29,871 nt of DNA from Chromera velia (taxonomy: Eukaryota > Sar > Chromeraceae). Location of the stretch: positions 1 to 29,871 of the forward strand of contig JAHBMJ010000891.1 in the NCBI GenBank assembly GCA_018398765.1, written 5' to 3'. The position numbers and the translations under genes were made by a program. Position 1 is the first letter of the stretch. Every line of letters begins with the position of its first letter. The notes beneath the pieces are model-generated. The model searched no databases. It was not told the origin of the DNA and saw nothing but the letters and a program-made list of their open reading frames with translations. Shown piece after piece: positions 8,246 to 17,439 of this stretch.

Positions 8246-8263
8246 GGTTTCACGTCGATCCCA
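8246..8263 (-). other. Putative primer-binding site of element B
   Basis: On the minus strand, nine bases after the LTR end (CCAACA), the sequence reads TGGGATCGACGTGAAACC. It starts with TGG and its first part resembles the complement of a tRNA acceptor/T-arm end. The nine-base spacer is longer than usual, so the call is tentative. Confidence 0.45.
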
Positions 8264-8272
8264 GACGGAGTC

Positions 8273-8878
8273 TGTTGGTGGCTCTAGCACCGTAGTCAAT
8301 CCTAGCCTATAGAACTCCTTTTCCCGTAGTCGAACCTAGCCTAGAGCTCCGTGTCTGCTGATTGCTTGCAGGAGTCAAGGCTAGTCTGGACAGAAGGAGA
8401 GAGACACCGAGCTTGAGGGTAGAGAGAGAGTCCCGTGAGAGAGTCCTGACTGGTCGTCCCAGCCTCCTCCTCGCGTTGGGCGGTTGGGGTCAGATCGTAG
8501 TCGTCGGCTGCTCCATACGTTTCCCCTGTCCAGTTCGCCACGCGCGCGCAGAGGTTGCTACGCGCACGCAGGGCTCGCCACGCGCGCGCAGAGCTCGCTG
8601 GGTGTTGCACTGTTGCATAAAAGCAGAGCTCGCTGGGTGTTGCACTGTTGCATAGAAGTCTTATACTTAACGTTATGCAATAAGTCATATACGATCATTA
8701 TCGGGTTGTTTTATAGTTAGGCTAAGCGTCTGACTCATGACGTTGCATTGTTGCAATGGTGCATTGTTGCATAATATTATAGTGTACCTTTTGTATACTG
8801 AACCTATTCAACCTAAATTATATAGTATGTCTTAGGATCTTGTTTACTGGTCTTGATTCTACTAAGTTCGACAGAACA
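8273..8878 (-). repeat. LTR copy 2 of element B (5' LTR in element orientation)
   Basis: Near-identical partner of 2189-2794, with TGTT...AACA ends on the minus strand. Eleven differences were counted by eye over the 618-bp shared block that includes the 12 bp beyond the LTR. Its upstream edge (8878/8879) abuts the first exon-like block of the plus-strand gene that follows. Confidence 0.9.
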
Positions 8879-8896
8879 GTGTCCAAGGTGGATGTC

Positions 8897-10347
8897 ATGG
8901 AGATAAAGGAGGATATGGACACAGGTGCGTTTAATTCTTTCTCCCGATGATGGCACTTGTTGGTCACTCTGCCTGAGGGTTGACCTTCCCTTCCCGTCTT
9001 CACTTTCATACTGCATCGAATGAGTAGATGATAGTAGATGGTCCAGGAATGAGTGGAATGGATGGAGTGAGTGGATGGAGTGAGTGGATGGAGTAAGTGG
9101 ATGGAGAGAGTGGATAGAGTATGGAGTTAGTGGAGTGAATGGAGTGAGTGGATGGAGTAAGTGGAGTGGATGGATTGAATGGAGTGAGTGGATGGAGTGA
9201 GTGGATTGAATGGAGTGAGCATGCTTGCTGTTTGCAGATCTTCTGAGCGGAATTGACGTTGTCTTTTCGGTCACCAACGAAAAGATGCGTCAGCTGTTGC
9301 AAGAAAATTATGACCCCGACGAGGAAAAGGAGGTGGATGGGAAGCAAAGAAGGAAAGAAGAAGAGGCAGTCGACACAAGAGGACAAGGGTCACACAGTGA
9401 ATGTCAGCACATCATCGCTCAGCAGCTAGGTGCCCCAGGAACGGATCACCCTGCTACTCCGGTCAGGGCGATTCCTTTTTCGTATCTGGCACTTCCCGAT
9501 GTGCAGTTCTTTTTCCTGCCGACGCACCTTCCCCAGCTCGGTGGGGATTTCATCAGGGGGTTCAGATGGACAACCGATGGGTGCAAGGTGCTGTACAACA
9601 AGGGGCTGCTCTTGAGGTAGAAGTGTCATTTGAAGGTCGAGATCTGCCGATCTGTCAAGTCAGTTGTTTTGCTCTCACTTCCTGAGAGGCTCCCTCTCTG
9701 ACCGCCTCTGACGATCTCTCTATTGCTGCATGAGTATTCAAATCTTTTATCTTTCCCGTCTTTCCCTCTCCCTGCAGGTCAGCAGTACAGAGCAGTTCCA
9801 GACGCCGCCAGACGCCACGAGGAGAGGCACATCGGCTTTGAGGGCAAATACAAGCTCTCGGTGGCAGGCCTCGTCCTGGATCGCGACGGGTAAAGTGATG
9901 AAAATGAACCTGGGCTGGCTTTTGGACTTTGTATCTGACCTCACGCACGCAAACGCGATCGTATAGAAATGTTCACGTGCTTAATTTTGCAGCATGGCCT
10001 TCTTGTTTGAGTCTCTGCTTGCATGTCTCTCGTGGTGCCTTGGTTGCCTGCGTCAGTCTGCGAAATCGTTTTTGGTTGTTTGCCATGGCCAGTTGTCAAA
10101 AGTGTTCGCATGCATGCGCATCTCAGAATTTCATCCGCCGTCTCTTTTTCCTTCAACTTGATTTTTTCCTTCAACTTGTTTTTGAAGAGTCTCCCCACGT
10201 GGCCTCTCATTCACAAACAAGAGAGCAGCGCTGGTGGCACTGCATGCACCGTATGATGCACGGTTGACGTTCGTTTCCGACGGCGATGTTCTGTACTGCT
10301 CCGACCCTATTCGTCAGAAGGCAGCGAGAATCTATAAGGATCTCTAA
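8897..10347 (+). CDS. Four-exon gene, unknown function, 214 residues predicted
   Basis: My model joins exons 8897-8924, 9238-9587, 9783-9889 and 10188-10347 (TAA at 10345). Introns start GTGCGT, GTGCTG and GTAAAG and end in AG after pyrimidine-rich sequence. All phases agree and give 215 codons. The product starts M-E-I-K-E-D-M-D-T, then has an acidic/basic linker (DPDEEKEVDGKQRRKEEE) and a hydrophobic segment (FSYLALPDVQFFFLP). Its C-terminal half holds H-I-G-F-E-G-K-Y-K-L-S-V-A-G and F-V-S-D-G-D-V-L-Y-C-S-D-P. I recognise no family. The join of exons 2 and 3 is the least certain; an alternative donor lies at 9617. The frame is also open leftwards to the LTR, so the insertion may have removed the true 5' end. 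Confidence 0.6.
9046..9217 (+). repeat. GGATGGAGTGAGT minisatellite inside intron 1
   Basis: About 170 bp of imperfect tandem units built from GAGTGGATGGA with variants (GAGTAAGTGGA, TGAATGGA). It lies within the intron between 8925 and 9237. Confidence 0.85.
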
Positions 10348-10994
10348 GGGACCTAGTCCTAGGCAGAGACAGGACGTAAGCCCCGTATAGCGTAAGAGTC
10401 TAACGTTGAGTGCTGTGTTCAGTACTGTTTGCAGGTTGATTTTCTCAAAGGGAATTGTTTTCCGAAAAGTGCAGAATTGTCGATCTGATCTTGCCAGAAG
10501 TGTTGCTTGGATTTCTTGATTTTGATTTGTTGATTGAAAGACTTTGTGTTGCTTTTGAGTCTTCCAGAAAGTCTTTTGCGTATGCGACAGTCCAACTTTG
10601 GTGTGATACAGGCCGCGGCTGGCTGGCTCGGCCTTGGCTCAGCATGATTTTATCTCGGCATGACTCGAAGGACTTTTATTTGGTTAAGGTCGAAAGACTT
10701 GATCTTAGTGTGACTTGAAAGACTTTAGCTCAGCCTTGCTGGAAGACTTTAGCTCGGCCTTGCTCACTGCATGAATTCCATACTAGCTCATACTAGAGCT
10801 TCATATGGCTTGATCGGGTATTTCTATATTGCTCGGTCGGGTATTATTCTAAGTCTAGACCTTTTAGTACTTAGGGTCTAGGTATTTTTCCTTTTTCAAA
10901 GTTTGGGGTTCCACGACTACATAACAGCGAGCCTGTTCTCTCTGCTGCCTTTCCCTTATTTTTTCTTCCTTCTCGTGCTTTCATGTGAATGCAG
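10348..10994. other. Gap without a convincing gene; short AAGACTT-type repeats
   Basis: No ORF here looks coding. Between about 10640 and 10770 the phrase GAAAGACTTTAGCTC and variants recur, followed by GGCCTTGCT twice. Two GCTCGGTCGGGTATT-like phrases occur near 10815 and 10835. This could be the end of an unrecognised repeat element. The last ~70 bp is a pyrimidine tract leading to the acceptor at 10994. Confidence 0.4.
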
Positions 10995-11196
10995 GAGGGG
11001 GGAGTACCCGGTTAGGTCGGAGAAGCGTGAAGGGGTGGAGGGGGCGGGGGAAGTTTGGACATCGATCCCGGTGAACGACTTCTTCGCCCTCTTCGTTCGT
11101 TTCGCGGACGAGGGGGGGAACGTCCAGCAATACGCCGTGGGAAACAAGATGCCTGCATGGACTACGCTCACCCAGATGGCTAGAGACCGCGCGGGG
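10995..11196 (+). CDS. Exon, possible N-terminal part of the hAT-type gene
   Basis: A strong acceptor (pyrimidine tract, then GAATGCAG) and the donor GGGG|GTGGGT frame an open exon of ~67 codons. It contains V-W-T-S-I-P-V-N-D-F-F-A-L-F-V-R-F-A-D and a basic, Gly-rich start. It precedes DUF659/hAT-like sequence on the same strand and may be its N-terminal exon, but no BED finger is visible in it. Family not recognised. Confidence 0.45.
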
Positions 11197-11570
11197 GTGG
11201 GTGATCATGCAGCTGCAACACATTAATTTACATGCATGATCGGATTGCGTGTGTGAGGACAACATATGTGACGGTGCATGGTCTGCTTTCGAAACAGGTT
11301 TTGTTCACTTGCTCTGTACTGGGGCTGGATGTGCATTCAATGAGCACTGCGCAAATGATTTGCTCTTTCATCCTTCCTGGTCTATGTGTCTGCCTTCCTG
11401 ACTCTTTTTCTGTTCTTCTTATCTCTCTCTGTCGCCGTCTGTACGTTCGCTGGATGGACTGACCTTCTCATACATGCACACAAAGGGAGGCAGTCAGAGA
11501 GCATGAACAGATGAGAGAGACAGCTCGATCTGATACGATGGATGGATGAATGGATTCATCCCTTCACACA

Positions 11571-11621
11571 TACACAAACACATACACAAACACAGACAGA
11601 CAGACAGACAGACAGACAGAT
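11571..11621 (+). repeat. ACACAAAC / CAGA microsatellite
   Basis: Compound simple repeat: ACACATACACAAAC units followed by about eight CAGA units. Confidence 0.85.
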
Positions 11622-11632
11622 CGAGCCGGCAG

Positions 11633-12045
11633 GAACAGATCCAGACGTGCCGATTGATGTCGCCTCTCCTTCAGGAAAGACGTTTGTTGGACATCGCACA
11701 GTGAACCATATGAAAAAATTCGTTGCAGAAGACGGAACGCACATCAACACAGCAGAGGTGGAGTCAAGTCCCACGTGCGTCGTCGGACGTGGAACTTTTA
11801 AGGCTAAATTGAAGCAATCCAGACACTGATCAAGGCCTATGCCTTCAAGCAGAAGCATGCAGGACACGTGCACAACGTGTTCGGCTATGTTCTGCACATG
11901 CTTTCCCATCGTCAAGATCAAAGCCGAGAAAGCGGAGTACGCCGACGAGCCCGACCCGCCTCCTGTTCATGGCGATTCGGAAGCCGATGAAGACAGCATG
12001 CCTGACGAGTCCGTGCAGACGCATGCTATGCACGCCAACACTCGT
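11633..12045 (+). pseudogene. hAT transposase middle region (DUF659-like), frameshifted
   Basis: From 11633 to 11829 the frame reads V-P-I-D-V-A-S-P-S-G-K-T-F then a helix with N-H-M-K-K-F-V. This resembles the start of the DUF659 / hAT catalytic region (I-N-F-x-V-x-S-P-x-G-x-x-F). The frame stops at 11829. A second frame (from ~11813) gives I-Q-T-L-I-K-A-Y-A-F-K-Q-K-H, and a third (from ~11910) gives an acidic stretch with YADEPDPPPVHGDSEADED. Two frame changes in 400 bp without good splice sites suggest a decayed gene, though small introns cannot be excluded. It lies ~1.4 kb before a matching hAT C-terminus on the same strand. Confidence 0.45.
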
Positions 12046-12249
12046 AAGCGGGAAAATTTGTGTGATCCACCGTTGTTTTGTTCAATGCTGTCTCTGTCTG
12101 CCTGCATTCCTGATTGAATGAATGTCTCTCCCTTTCCTCCTGATGTCAGAGTGTCCCCGCCTTCTTCTATTTTTTGTCTATGCTCAAACAATATTATGAT
12201 TGATGTCCCGGATGTCATCCTCGTTCGTCTCTACAAAACTTTTTGCAGG

Positions 12250-12748
12250 CTCCTTCGGTTGGCATTCAGGTCATGGGAAAAAGGACGAGCCTCACCAACG
12301 AGTCCGAGTGTTAGCTGTTTTCAGATGCATCAGATTGTTCGATGCCTCAGTGACGGGGAAAGAGAGAGCGAGGGTGAAGAGGGTGAGAGTGATGCCAGAG
12401 AAAGCAAGAGCGAGCGTGATGGTTACTTCGAAGAAGGGCCAGTCGATGATGCCCAGATAGCCAACAAAGCTGTCTTGGGATGTGTTACGATCGGGTAGGT
12501 CAGCAGTGTAAGGGGGCAACTTACACGCTCCTCTGGCCCTCAAACTTCGAGACCCTGCAGACTAACCATCCGAAGCAAACAACCACGCTCATCCTCTCGC
12601 TCTCAGAGGATTACAACTTCAAGAGCAGGAACGACCAAAACCAACTGCCCTGTGTGCACTCGGCAGAGGGAGGAGGACTCCCTCAAGAACCAGCTGGAGT
12701 TCATGAGGAGACAGGCAGCAGGAGAACCAAGGTTTCGATCATCTGATT
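12250..12748 (+). CDS. Acidic exon and CPVC block in the hAT-type region
   Basis: After the acceptor CTTTTTGCAG (12240-12249) the sequence is open to 12498 in the frame giving S-C-F-Q-M-H-Q-I-V-R-C-L-S-D-G-E, then a long Glu/Ser/Lys stretch and D-D-A-Q-I-A-N-K-A-V-L-G. Further on (about 12645-12740) another frame gives C-P-V-C-T-R-Q-R-E-E-D-S-L-K-N-Q-L-E-F-M, a CxxC pair followed by a short amphipathic helix. I cannot join the two blocks with confidence. From 12750 to 13190 I see only weak ORFs and a pyrimidine-rich approach to the next acceptor. Confidence 0.35.
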
Positions 12749-13194
12749 AGGCTGGCCGCAAAGAAGGAAGGGCCAACAGCAGGGGCAGGTACCGGATTTG
12801 AAATCAAAATGAAACAGATCACAGTTCGATTAAATTTTGCGTTACGGAAATAGAAAAGGCCAGGAAATTGACAGCCGGGTCATATCAACAAAAGAGGGAG
12901 AGGCTTTTCTCTGGGATCCAACAAGAAAAGAATGGGGGGGGAAACATCTCTTTCCCGTGGACCCTCAAACAAAGCCCCCGTTCTAATTAAGATAAGATCA
13001 GACAGTTGAAGGAAACGGGCCTCCCGGGGGCATTCATGGTGCTCTTCTACTCATGGTCAAATGATATTGCCATGCTCGCACTCACTCTCGCCATCATGGC
13101 AGTTGCTTTTCTTTGGCACTTTTTGCAAGTCCGAACGAACCTGTGTGTGTCGATCTGTGTACATTTCTGCCGACCGGTGCTTTTTCAACTGCAG

Positions 13195-13619
13195 GCGGAT
13201 CCTGCACCCTGCTCAATCCTCTTTCAGCATGCAACGGCGTTATCCAGTGCTTGCTGGTGGCAGAGGTGTTTCGACACCCCTCCGAACATTGGTGGAAGTC
13301 TGAATACGTGGCGGGGGCCTGTCCGAAGAACTCCAAAGAGGTCGCTCCGAAGGTGCCGGGGCAGGTGAATGCGGCAGGCCTCGTTGAGAGGGGGTGGAGT
13401 GATTATGACCATATTTATTCCAAGAAGAGGAACCGGATGAGCCAAGAACACCAGGACCTGCTTGTTCAGGCCTACGCCAACTTGAGAGTAGAAAGACTCC
13501 ACAAGAAGGCCGCTGGCATCAAGAATGCCCAGAACCGTCTCTGGGCGATTGAGGCTCTAAAGAGACGGAACAGGACGTCCTGTGGCAGGAGTGAATTTGA
13601 TTTTTGTGCGCGCTTTTGA
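13195..13619 (+). CDS. hAT-family transposase C-terminal dimerisation region
   Basis: The exon starts after TTTTTCAACTGCAG and is open to a TGA at 13617. It encodes, in order, F-R-H-P-S-E-H-W-W-K-S-E-Y, a linker, Q-V-N-A-A-G-L-V-E-R-G-W-S, then H-I-Y-S-K-K-R-N-R-M and D-L-L-V-Q-A-Y-A-N-L-R-V. This order (WW, ER-x-W/F-S, KKRNR, DLV-x-Y-NLR) is the hAT C-terminal dimerisation signature, closest in style to DUF659-type transposases (E-R-N-W-S ... K-K-R-N-R-L ... N-L-R-L). It would mediate transposase oligomerisation. The short 5' part is less typical. A shorter related copy lies at 22795-23040. Catalytic residues of the RNase H-like core are not confidently seen upstream, so activity is doubtful. 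Confidence 0.8.
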
Positions 13620-13740
13620 GGCGGCCCGCGTGAAAATCAGAATTCTCCATGCTCTAGTCCATGTTGTTTGTCCCTTGCGCCTGTTTGGTTTCAGCTGGCA
13701 GTGCTCCTTTGCTCTGATCGTTCCCATCTCCCTCTCCGTC

Positions 13741-13911
13741 ATTAAAAAGCCGGCACCGACCGAAACGGCGCAGTTGTGCACTTATGGCCATGCATGCAGC
13801 GGTGAGTCGTTGAAGTTAGAGATTCGTGAATCCGCATCCGAAGCCCGTGATGTATTAATTGACGTACAGAGAGGAAAAGACGGCCTGCCTGGACTGCTGG
13901 GACGCATGTGA
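13741..13911 (+). CDS. Small coding block of unknown function
   Basis: Open frame with coding-like composition: K-P-A-P-T-E-T-A-Q-L-C-T-Y-G-H-A-C-S-G, then S-L-K-L-E-I-R-E-S-A-S-E-A-R-D-V-L-I-D and a stop at 13909. A pyrimidine tract (CTCCCTCTCCGTC) precedes it, so it could be a terminal exon. A donor-like GTGAGT at 13801-13806 might interrupt it. No family recognised. Confidence 0.4.
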   Translation: MKKPAPTETAQLCTYGHACSGESLKLEIRESASEARDVLIDVQRGKDGLPGLLGRM

Positions 13912-14347
13912 ACGAGTGAGAGACTGGCAAAAGTATGAACACCACCGTTCTTTTTAATTTGTTCTGAAGGCTCGGAATTTTACCAGACGGCCGGAGCGCT
14001 TTTGAACGCTTTTGAAGTTATTGAAAAAAGTTGCCCCTCAACCGCCCCATCAGTCTATCTATGAATCGCCATCTCACCTTCTGCAGAAGAACTTGCACAC
14101 ATAAAGGCAGTTGTGATACGCGTAACTTGAGCAAACAGAAGCAAATGAGGAAGGGCCCACAATCTATAGTGCACGTTCTTCACAGACTTGGATGTAACTA
14201 TTGTCTTGATCGTAGTGGCGTCGGATTATGTCGGTGTGGCAAAAGTAAGCGTGGTGAAGAGTGTTTTTGAGGTAGACTCTGCGCTCACAGTTATATTAGA
14301 AAGGTCGTTGTGCTGCCTGTTCTACGGAGAAACCGCTCCATTTCTCC

Positions 14348-14464
14348 ATGGGGTCCCTACAAGGGAAGAACAAGAACGAATGGGAACTCACGGAGACGAA
14401 GCTGGAGCAACGCTTCAAGAAGATCAAGTCCATGAGGGACAAGGCCGACGAGTCCACTGAGTGA
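14348..14464 (+). CDS. Short ORF, possible first exon of the CxH-box gene
   Basis: ATG at 14348 opens a 38-codon frame, M-G-S-L-Q-G-K-N-K-N-E-W-E-L, then a charged helix (KLEQRFKKIKSMRDKADE). A donor-like GTGAAG overlaps its end (14461). The next clear coding sequence, 180 bp downstream, is the CxH-box protein, so this may be its N-terminal exon. The joining phase is not resolved. Confidence 0.4.
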   Translation: MGSLQGKNKNEWELTETKLEQRFKKIKSMRDKADESTE

Positions 14465-14641
14465 AGGGATGCATCAGGTTCAGGTCGCATGCATGCTGGA
14501 CGACGGAATAAAAAGTGTCAGCGACTCCTCCCAAGTGCGTCATTCGAGTAGGCAGCATATGGACGACTCGCGAGGAGATGTCCTCGTCCTCTTTATTTCG
14601 GAGATGCTGCAGAGGAGAAAGGTGGAGCCTTTGCGCAAGCG

Positions 14642-16372
14642 ATGGTTGACTCAGAGGACGCTGAGAGACTGGAGGTGGAAGGAGAAAGTGAAGTGAGAGA
14701 GGAGAAGGGTTCCAAGTGTCCGCACAACAAGTCAGACCGGCGGTTTTGCCGTGAGTGCGTGGGTAACTGTCTTTGTGTTCATGCAAAGAACAAGAGATTA
14801 TGCAAAGAATGTAATGGAAGCGGGTTGTGTGTGCACTTCAAGCGGAAGACACGTGGATGTGGGGAATGTGGGATTGGGCCTCCCTCAAAAGAGGACGGGC
14901 ACCCAATGCGTCCCGTTGTTCTGCGGTTTCCCTCAATGGGTCCGTGAGCAGACCATGCGGTTTGGTTCAGGCACATGCGCCAGAAGCTGCAGCTCAGCAG
15001 TTCCCGGAGCAGCCGACAGAAGGTTGAACAAGCAAAAAAAAGTTAAAGCGCTTCAAAAAAGAAATTGACTGCAGTCAAACCAGGAATGTGGGTTTTCAGG
15101 AACGGGGGCAGAGAAGTGCATACATGGCTGTATTGCAACTTTCTTTTAATTCTATTTTTAAAAATCAAACGCTCCTTTCAGGAACGGGGGCAGAGAAGTG
15201 CATACATGGCAAATGGAAGCAAAATTGCAGACACTGTAGCAAGCACAAGTTCTGTGCGCATGGGAAAATGCGGAGGCAGGGGCGTGAATGCAAGCAGTGC
15301 ATCGCGGACGCCGGTGCGAACGAGGGAGGAGACGAGCCGCCCCTGCCTGCGGACTTGGGCATGCATGGCCGCCGGAGGTGGAAGTGCTGGCATAGACTCT
15401 GGTAGGTCGTTACCGAATGCAATCTTTATATTCATATCGATCAGCAAGCGCCGCGTGCATGGTCCTGCAAGTGAAGTTGCTAGCTGTTGCTCTAATAGTC
15501 TTATAATCGGCCTCTTCATGTAGTCCTTGTGTTTCAAGGGTTGTGTTTCTGTGCTGCTTGAGCTGTTGTATGACATTCACGGATGGTGTGTGCAGGTGAT
15601 GTTTCCTTTGGAGGAGGGGCCGTTGCGGCAGCAGCCATGGTTGAGGACGGAGACGTTTTTGGGGGAGACGGGGACGGAAATGGTGCGTAAGCATGAGTGG
15701 AGGGTGTTAGGGGCTTGAGAAGCTCGGTGATAGTGTGGTTCTTTGTGCTTGAACATATATGACATTGTGTGATTGAAGGGAGTTTTGTTTTCCACGATAT
15801 TGGTGAAAAGTTTTCTTCCCCGTACGTATATCAATAAAGGATTCAAGTCAAGGCTACATCTTGTTTCCTCAATAAGAAGCCAATTAGGTTACCACAAACC
15901 AACTCTGAAGATATGTGTATGCAGGTGTCGCTGGTGCCGCGGGATGGTCAGAAGGAGCGAGCGTTGATAACTCAACAGCAGTCTCTGGACGTCAGTTTTA
16001 CGATGGTATTTGATGTAAAGTGGGCCGGATAAACAGGGCGTTAGATGGACAATGAATGGAATAAACGGGAGAAGAAGGGGATCGAACTGGGTTGGGGTTA
16101 CAGATTAATTGGATAACTGATGAGCAGAAATAAGAAATGTAATGTGCAGTCGGTTTATTAGAGGAGTGAACGGTCGATTGTGACTACATCTGGCTGATTA
16201 TGCAGGGCCGTTGTCGTCGTGGACGCATGAGACTCTGATGAAGGAGATGAGGGCAAAAGGGTGGGTGAAAGTGGATCTGGAGATTCCGCTCCTTGACTAT
16301 GGCATGCGGCAAATGCATGTACCGTCAGTGTGTCCAAGCGGGGAAAACGAGTCCTTTCTATGGGATTTTTAA
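14642..16372 (+). CDS. Multi-exon protein with five CxH...CxxC zinc-type boxes and Gly/Ala-rich tail
   Basis: Exon 1 starts at ATG 14642 (upstream exon possible) and has an acidic leader, then three boxes: C-P-H-(x7)-C-R-E-C, C-V-H-(x6)-C-K-E-C and C-V-H-(x7)-C-G-E-C. Exon 2 (15182-15313) adds C-I-H-(x6)-C-R-H-C and C-A-H-(x9)-C-K-Q-C. Exons 15596-15682 and 15925-16005 encode a Gly/Ala/Asp-rich segment, and the last exon (16206-16372, TAA 16370) encodes S-S-W-T-H-E-T-L-M-K-E-M-R-A-K-G-W. Donors at 15314, 15683 and 16006 are all phase 1 and fit their acceptors, which supports this chain. The exon 1 to exon 2 join is unresolved (best donor GTGAGC at 14944). Repeats of the C-x-H-G-R/K-x-C-K-x-C kind occur in algal and other protist proteins. 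Zinc binding is inferred; the function is unknown. Confidence 0.7.
15094..15210 (+). repeat. 35-bp direct repeat duplicating a splice acceptor and exon start
   Basis: 15094-15128 and 15176-15210 are identical (TTTCAGGAACGGGGG...CATGGC), 82 bp apart. Each holds a TTTTCAG-like acceptor and the beginning of zinc box 4 (K-C-I-H-G). The second copy continues into the complete box. In the same frame the first copy runs into a stop within 35 bp. Confidence 0.85.
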
Positions 16373-16679
16373 CGATCACCCCCCCCGTGTGTAAAGATCT
16401 CCTCTGCAGGACGAGGTGACACCGAAATAGAGAGAATTTGTCACCCCAACACGGGGCCTCAGACTTTTGGGAGAATTATTTGGGTTTTGGGGGACTTTTG
16501 GGCCACTTCGGTCGAGCAGTCGAAAGCTGTGTCTTCTTTTTCGTTATTGCAAAGGATGAGGACGGTCCGGGAGCTGCAGGGACAAGGGAGAAGGAGAGTG
16601 GGAGCGGCAACCGAACGGATGCAGAGACAATTTTGTCTCCAAAAAAAGTGACACGATCACCTCATCATCCTCAGAAGGG

Positions 16680-17209
16680 TTGCGGAGGAAAAACATCCTA
16701 GCAACCAAACGTACATGGGAGGGCATGCAGTCAGTGGAGGTGTGGCACCGGCAGTACGTCCACCAGCAGCAGACGTCGGGAGCCGACGGCGCCCAAGCAG
16801 ACGCAGATGCGGCAGCTCCGGCGAAAGAAGAGAGCAACGGAGATGGGATGGGTTCCAGGGGAGAGTTTACAGGGGCAGCATTTGCCCCTAGAAATCATGC
16901 TGGGGGCAAACAGAATCCCCAGGTTAGTCTTTTGTTTGTTGCTCCGATGTTGCTCTTTTCTCATCTGGACTTCTCGTTTGCTTCTCATTTGGCGGCTCTT
17001 TTTTACGAGTGTGGTGGTAGTTCTTTTTATTTCCTGCAACTCTTTTCTCTCTTGGGCAAGAAAAGTCCATCCTACTTGACTTCTCCTCTTCCATCGTCAC
17101 CTGTCGATGACCGAGTTCCGAATCTGCAGCGGAGAGCCCTCTGCATGCTGAGACCGATATTCATCGGATCTCAGGCATGCAGAGCTGTTCTCCAGACGGG
17201 AAATGTTCT
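16680..17209 (+). CDS. Two exon-like blocks, unknown product
   Basis: The first block is open to a donor at 16923 (CCCCAG|GTTAGT) and encodes V-E-V-W-H-R-Q-Y-V-H-Q-Q-Q, an Ala/Asp-rich linker and G-A-A-F-A-P-R-N-H. The next acceptor (GAATCTGCAG, exon from 17130) continues in the same phase with R-A-L-C-M-L-R-P-I-F-I-G-S-Q and Q-T-G-N-V-L-V-G up to a donor-like GTAAGG near 17216. The frame between the blocks is also open by chance, so intron retention cannot be excluded. A different frame upstream (16551-16700) is also open and Gly/Lys-rich. Family not recognised. Confidence 0.45.
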
Positions 17210-17323
17210 CGTCGGGGTAAGGGCAGATAAAACCTTGAAGAGGTGGGAGCCGGACCGGAAAGTGAAGAGGATGACTCCGTCAGCGCACATACGAATCGGT
17301 GCAGGGGCGCATGCGGTACGGGT

Positions 17324-17439
17324 CATTCTGGTGCATGAGAACGTGTGTTCGACCCCCCATTCTGGTGAGAACGTGTGTTCGACCCCCCCCACAAGGGCTC
17401 ATTCTGGTGAGAACGTGTGTTCGACCCCCCACACAAGGG
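17324..17439 (+). repeat. Three tandem units containing a splice-donor-like GTGAGA
   Basis: Units at about 17324, 17358 and 17400 share CATTCTGGTGAGAACGTG followed by TGTTCGACCCCCC. The first unit has an extra GCAT, and the last two end with a CACAAGGG tail. Confidence 0.85.

Larger units (their letters stand above)
2189..8878 (-). mobile_element. LTR retrotransposon B, chromovirus-like, internally deleted or non-autonomous
   Basis: Two 606-bp direct repeats (2189-2794 and 8273-8878) bracket a 5.5-kb interior. On the minus strand the order is LTR, a TGG-starting primer site, an upstream ORF, gag, a broken gag 3' end, a chromodomain, about 3 kb of unassigned sequence, a polypurine tract and the LTR. 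Polypurine tract position, LTR TATA box and gag direction all agree on minus orientation. Chromodomains at the integrase C-terminus define chromoviruses of the Ty3/gypsy superfamily. Here the domain lies only ~400 bp past gag, leaving no room for protease, reverse transcriptase, RNase H and integrase, so the copy cannot be autonomous. The LTRs differ at about 11 of 618 positions, mostly transitions, which implies some age. Confidence 0.85.

Noticed and set aside
9046..9217. Possible CRISPR-like array
   Set aside because: Units are imperfect and contiguous with no unique spacers. It is a minisatellite in an intron of a eukaryotic gene.
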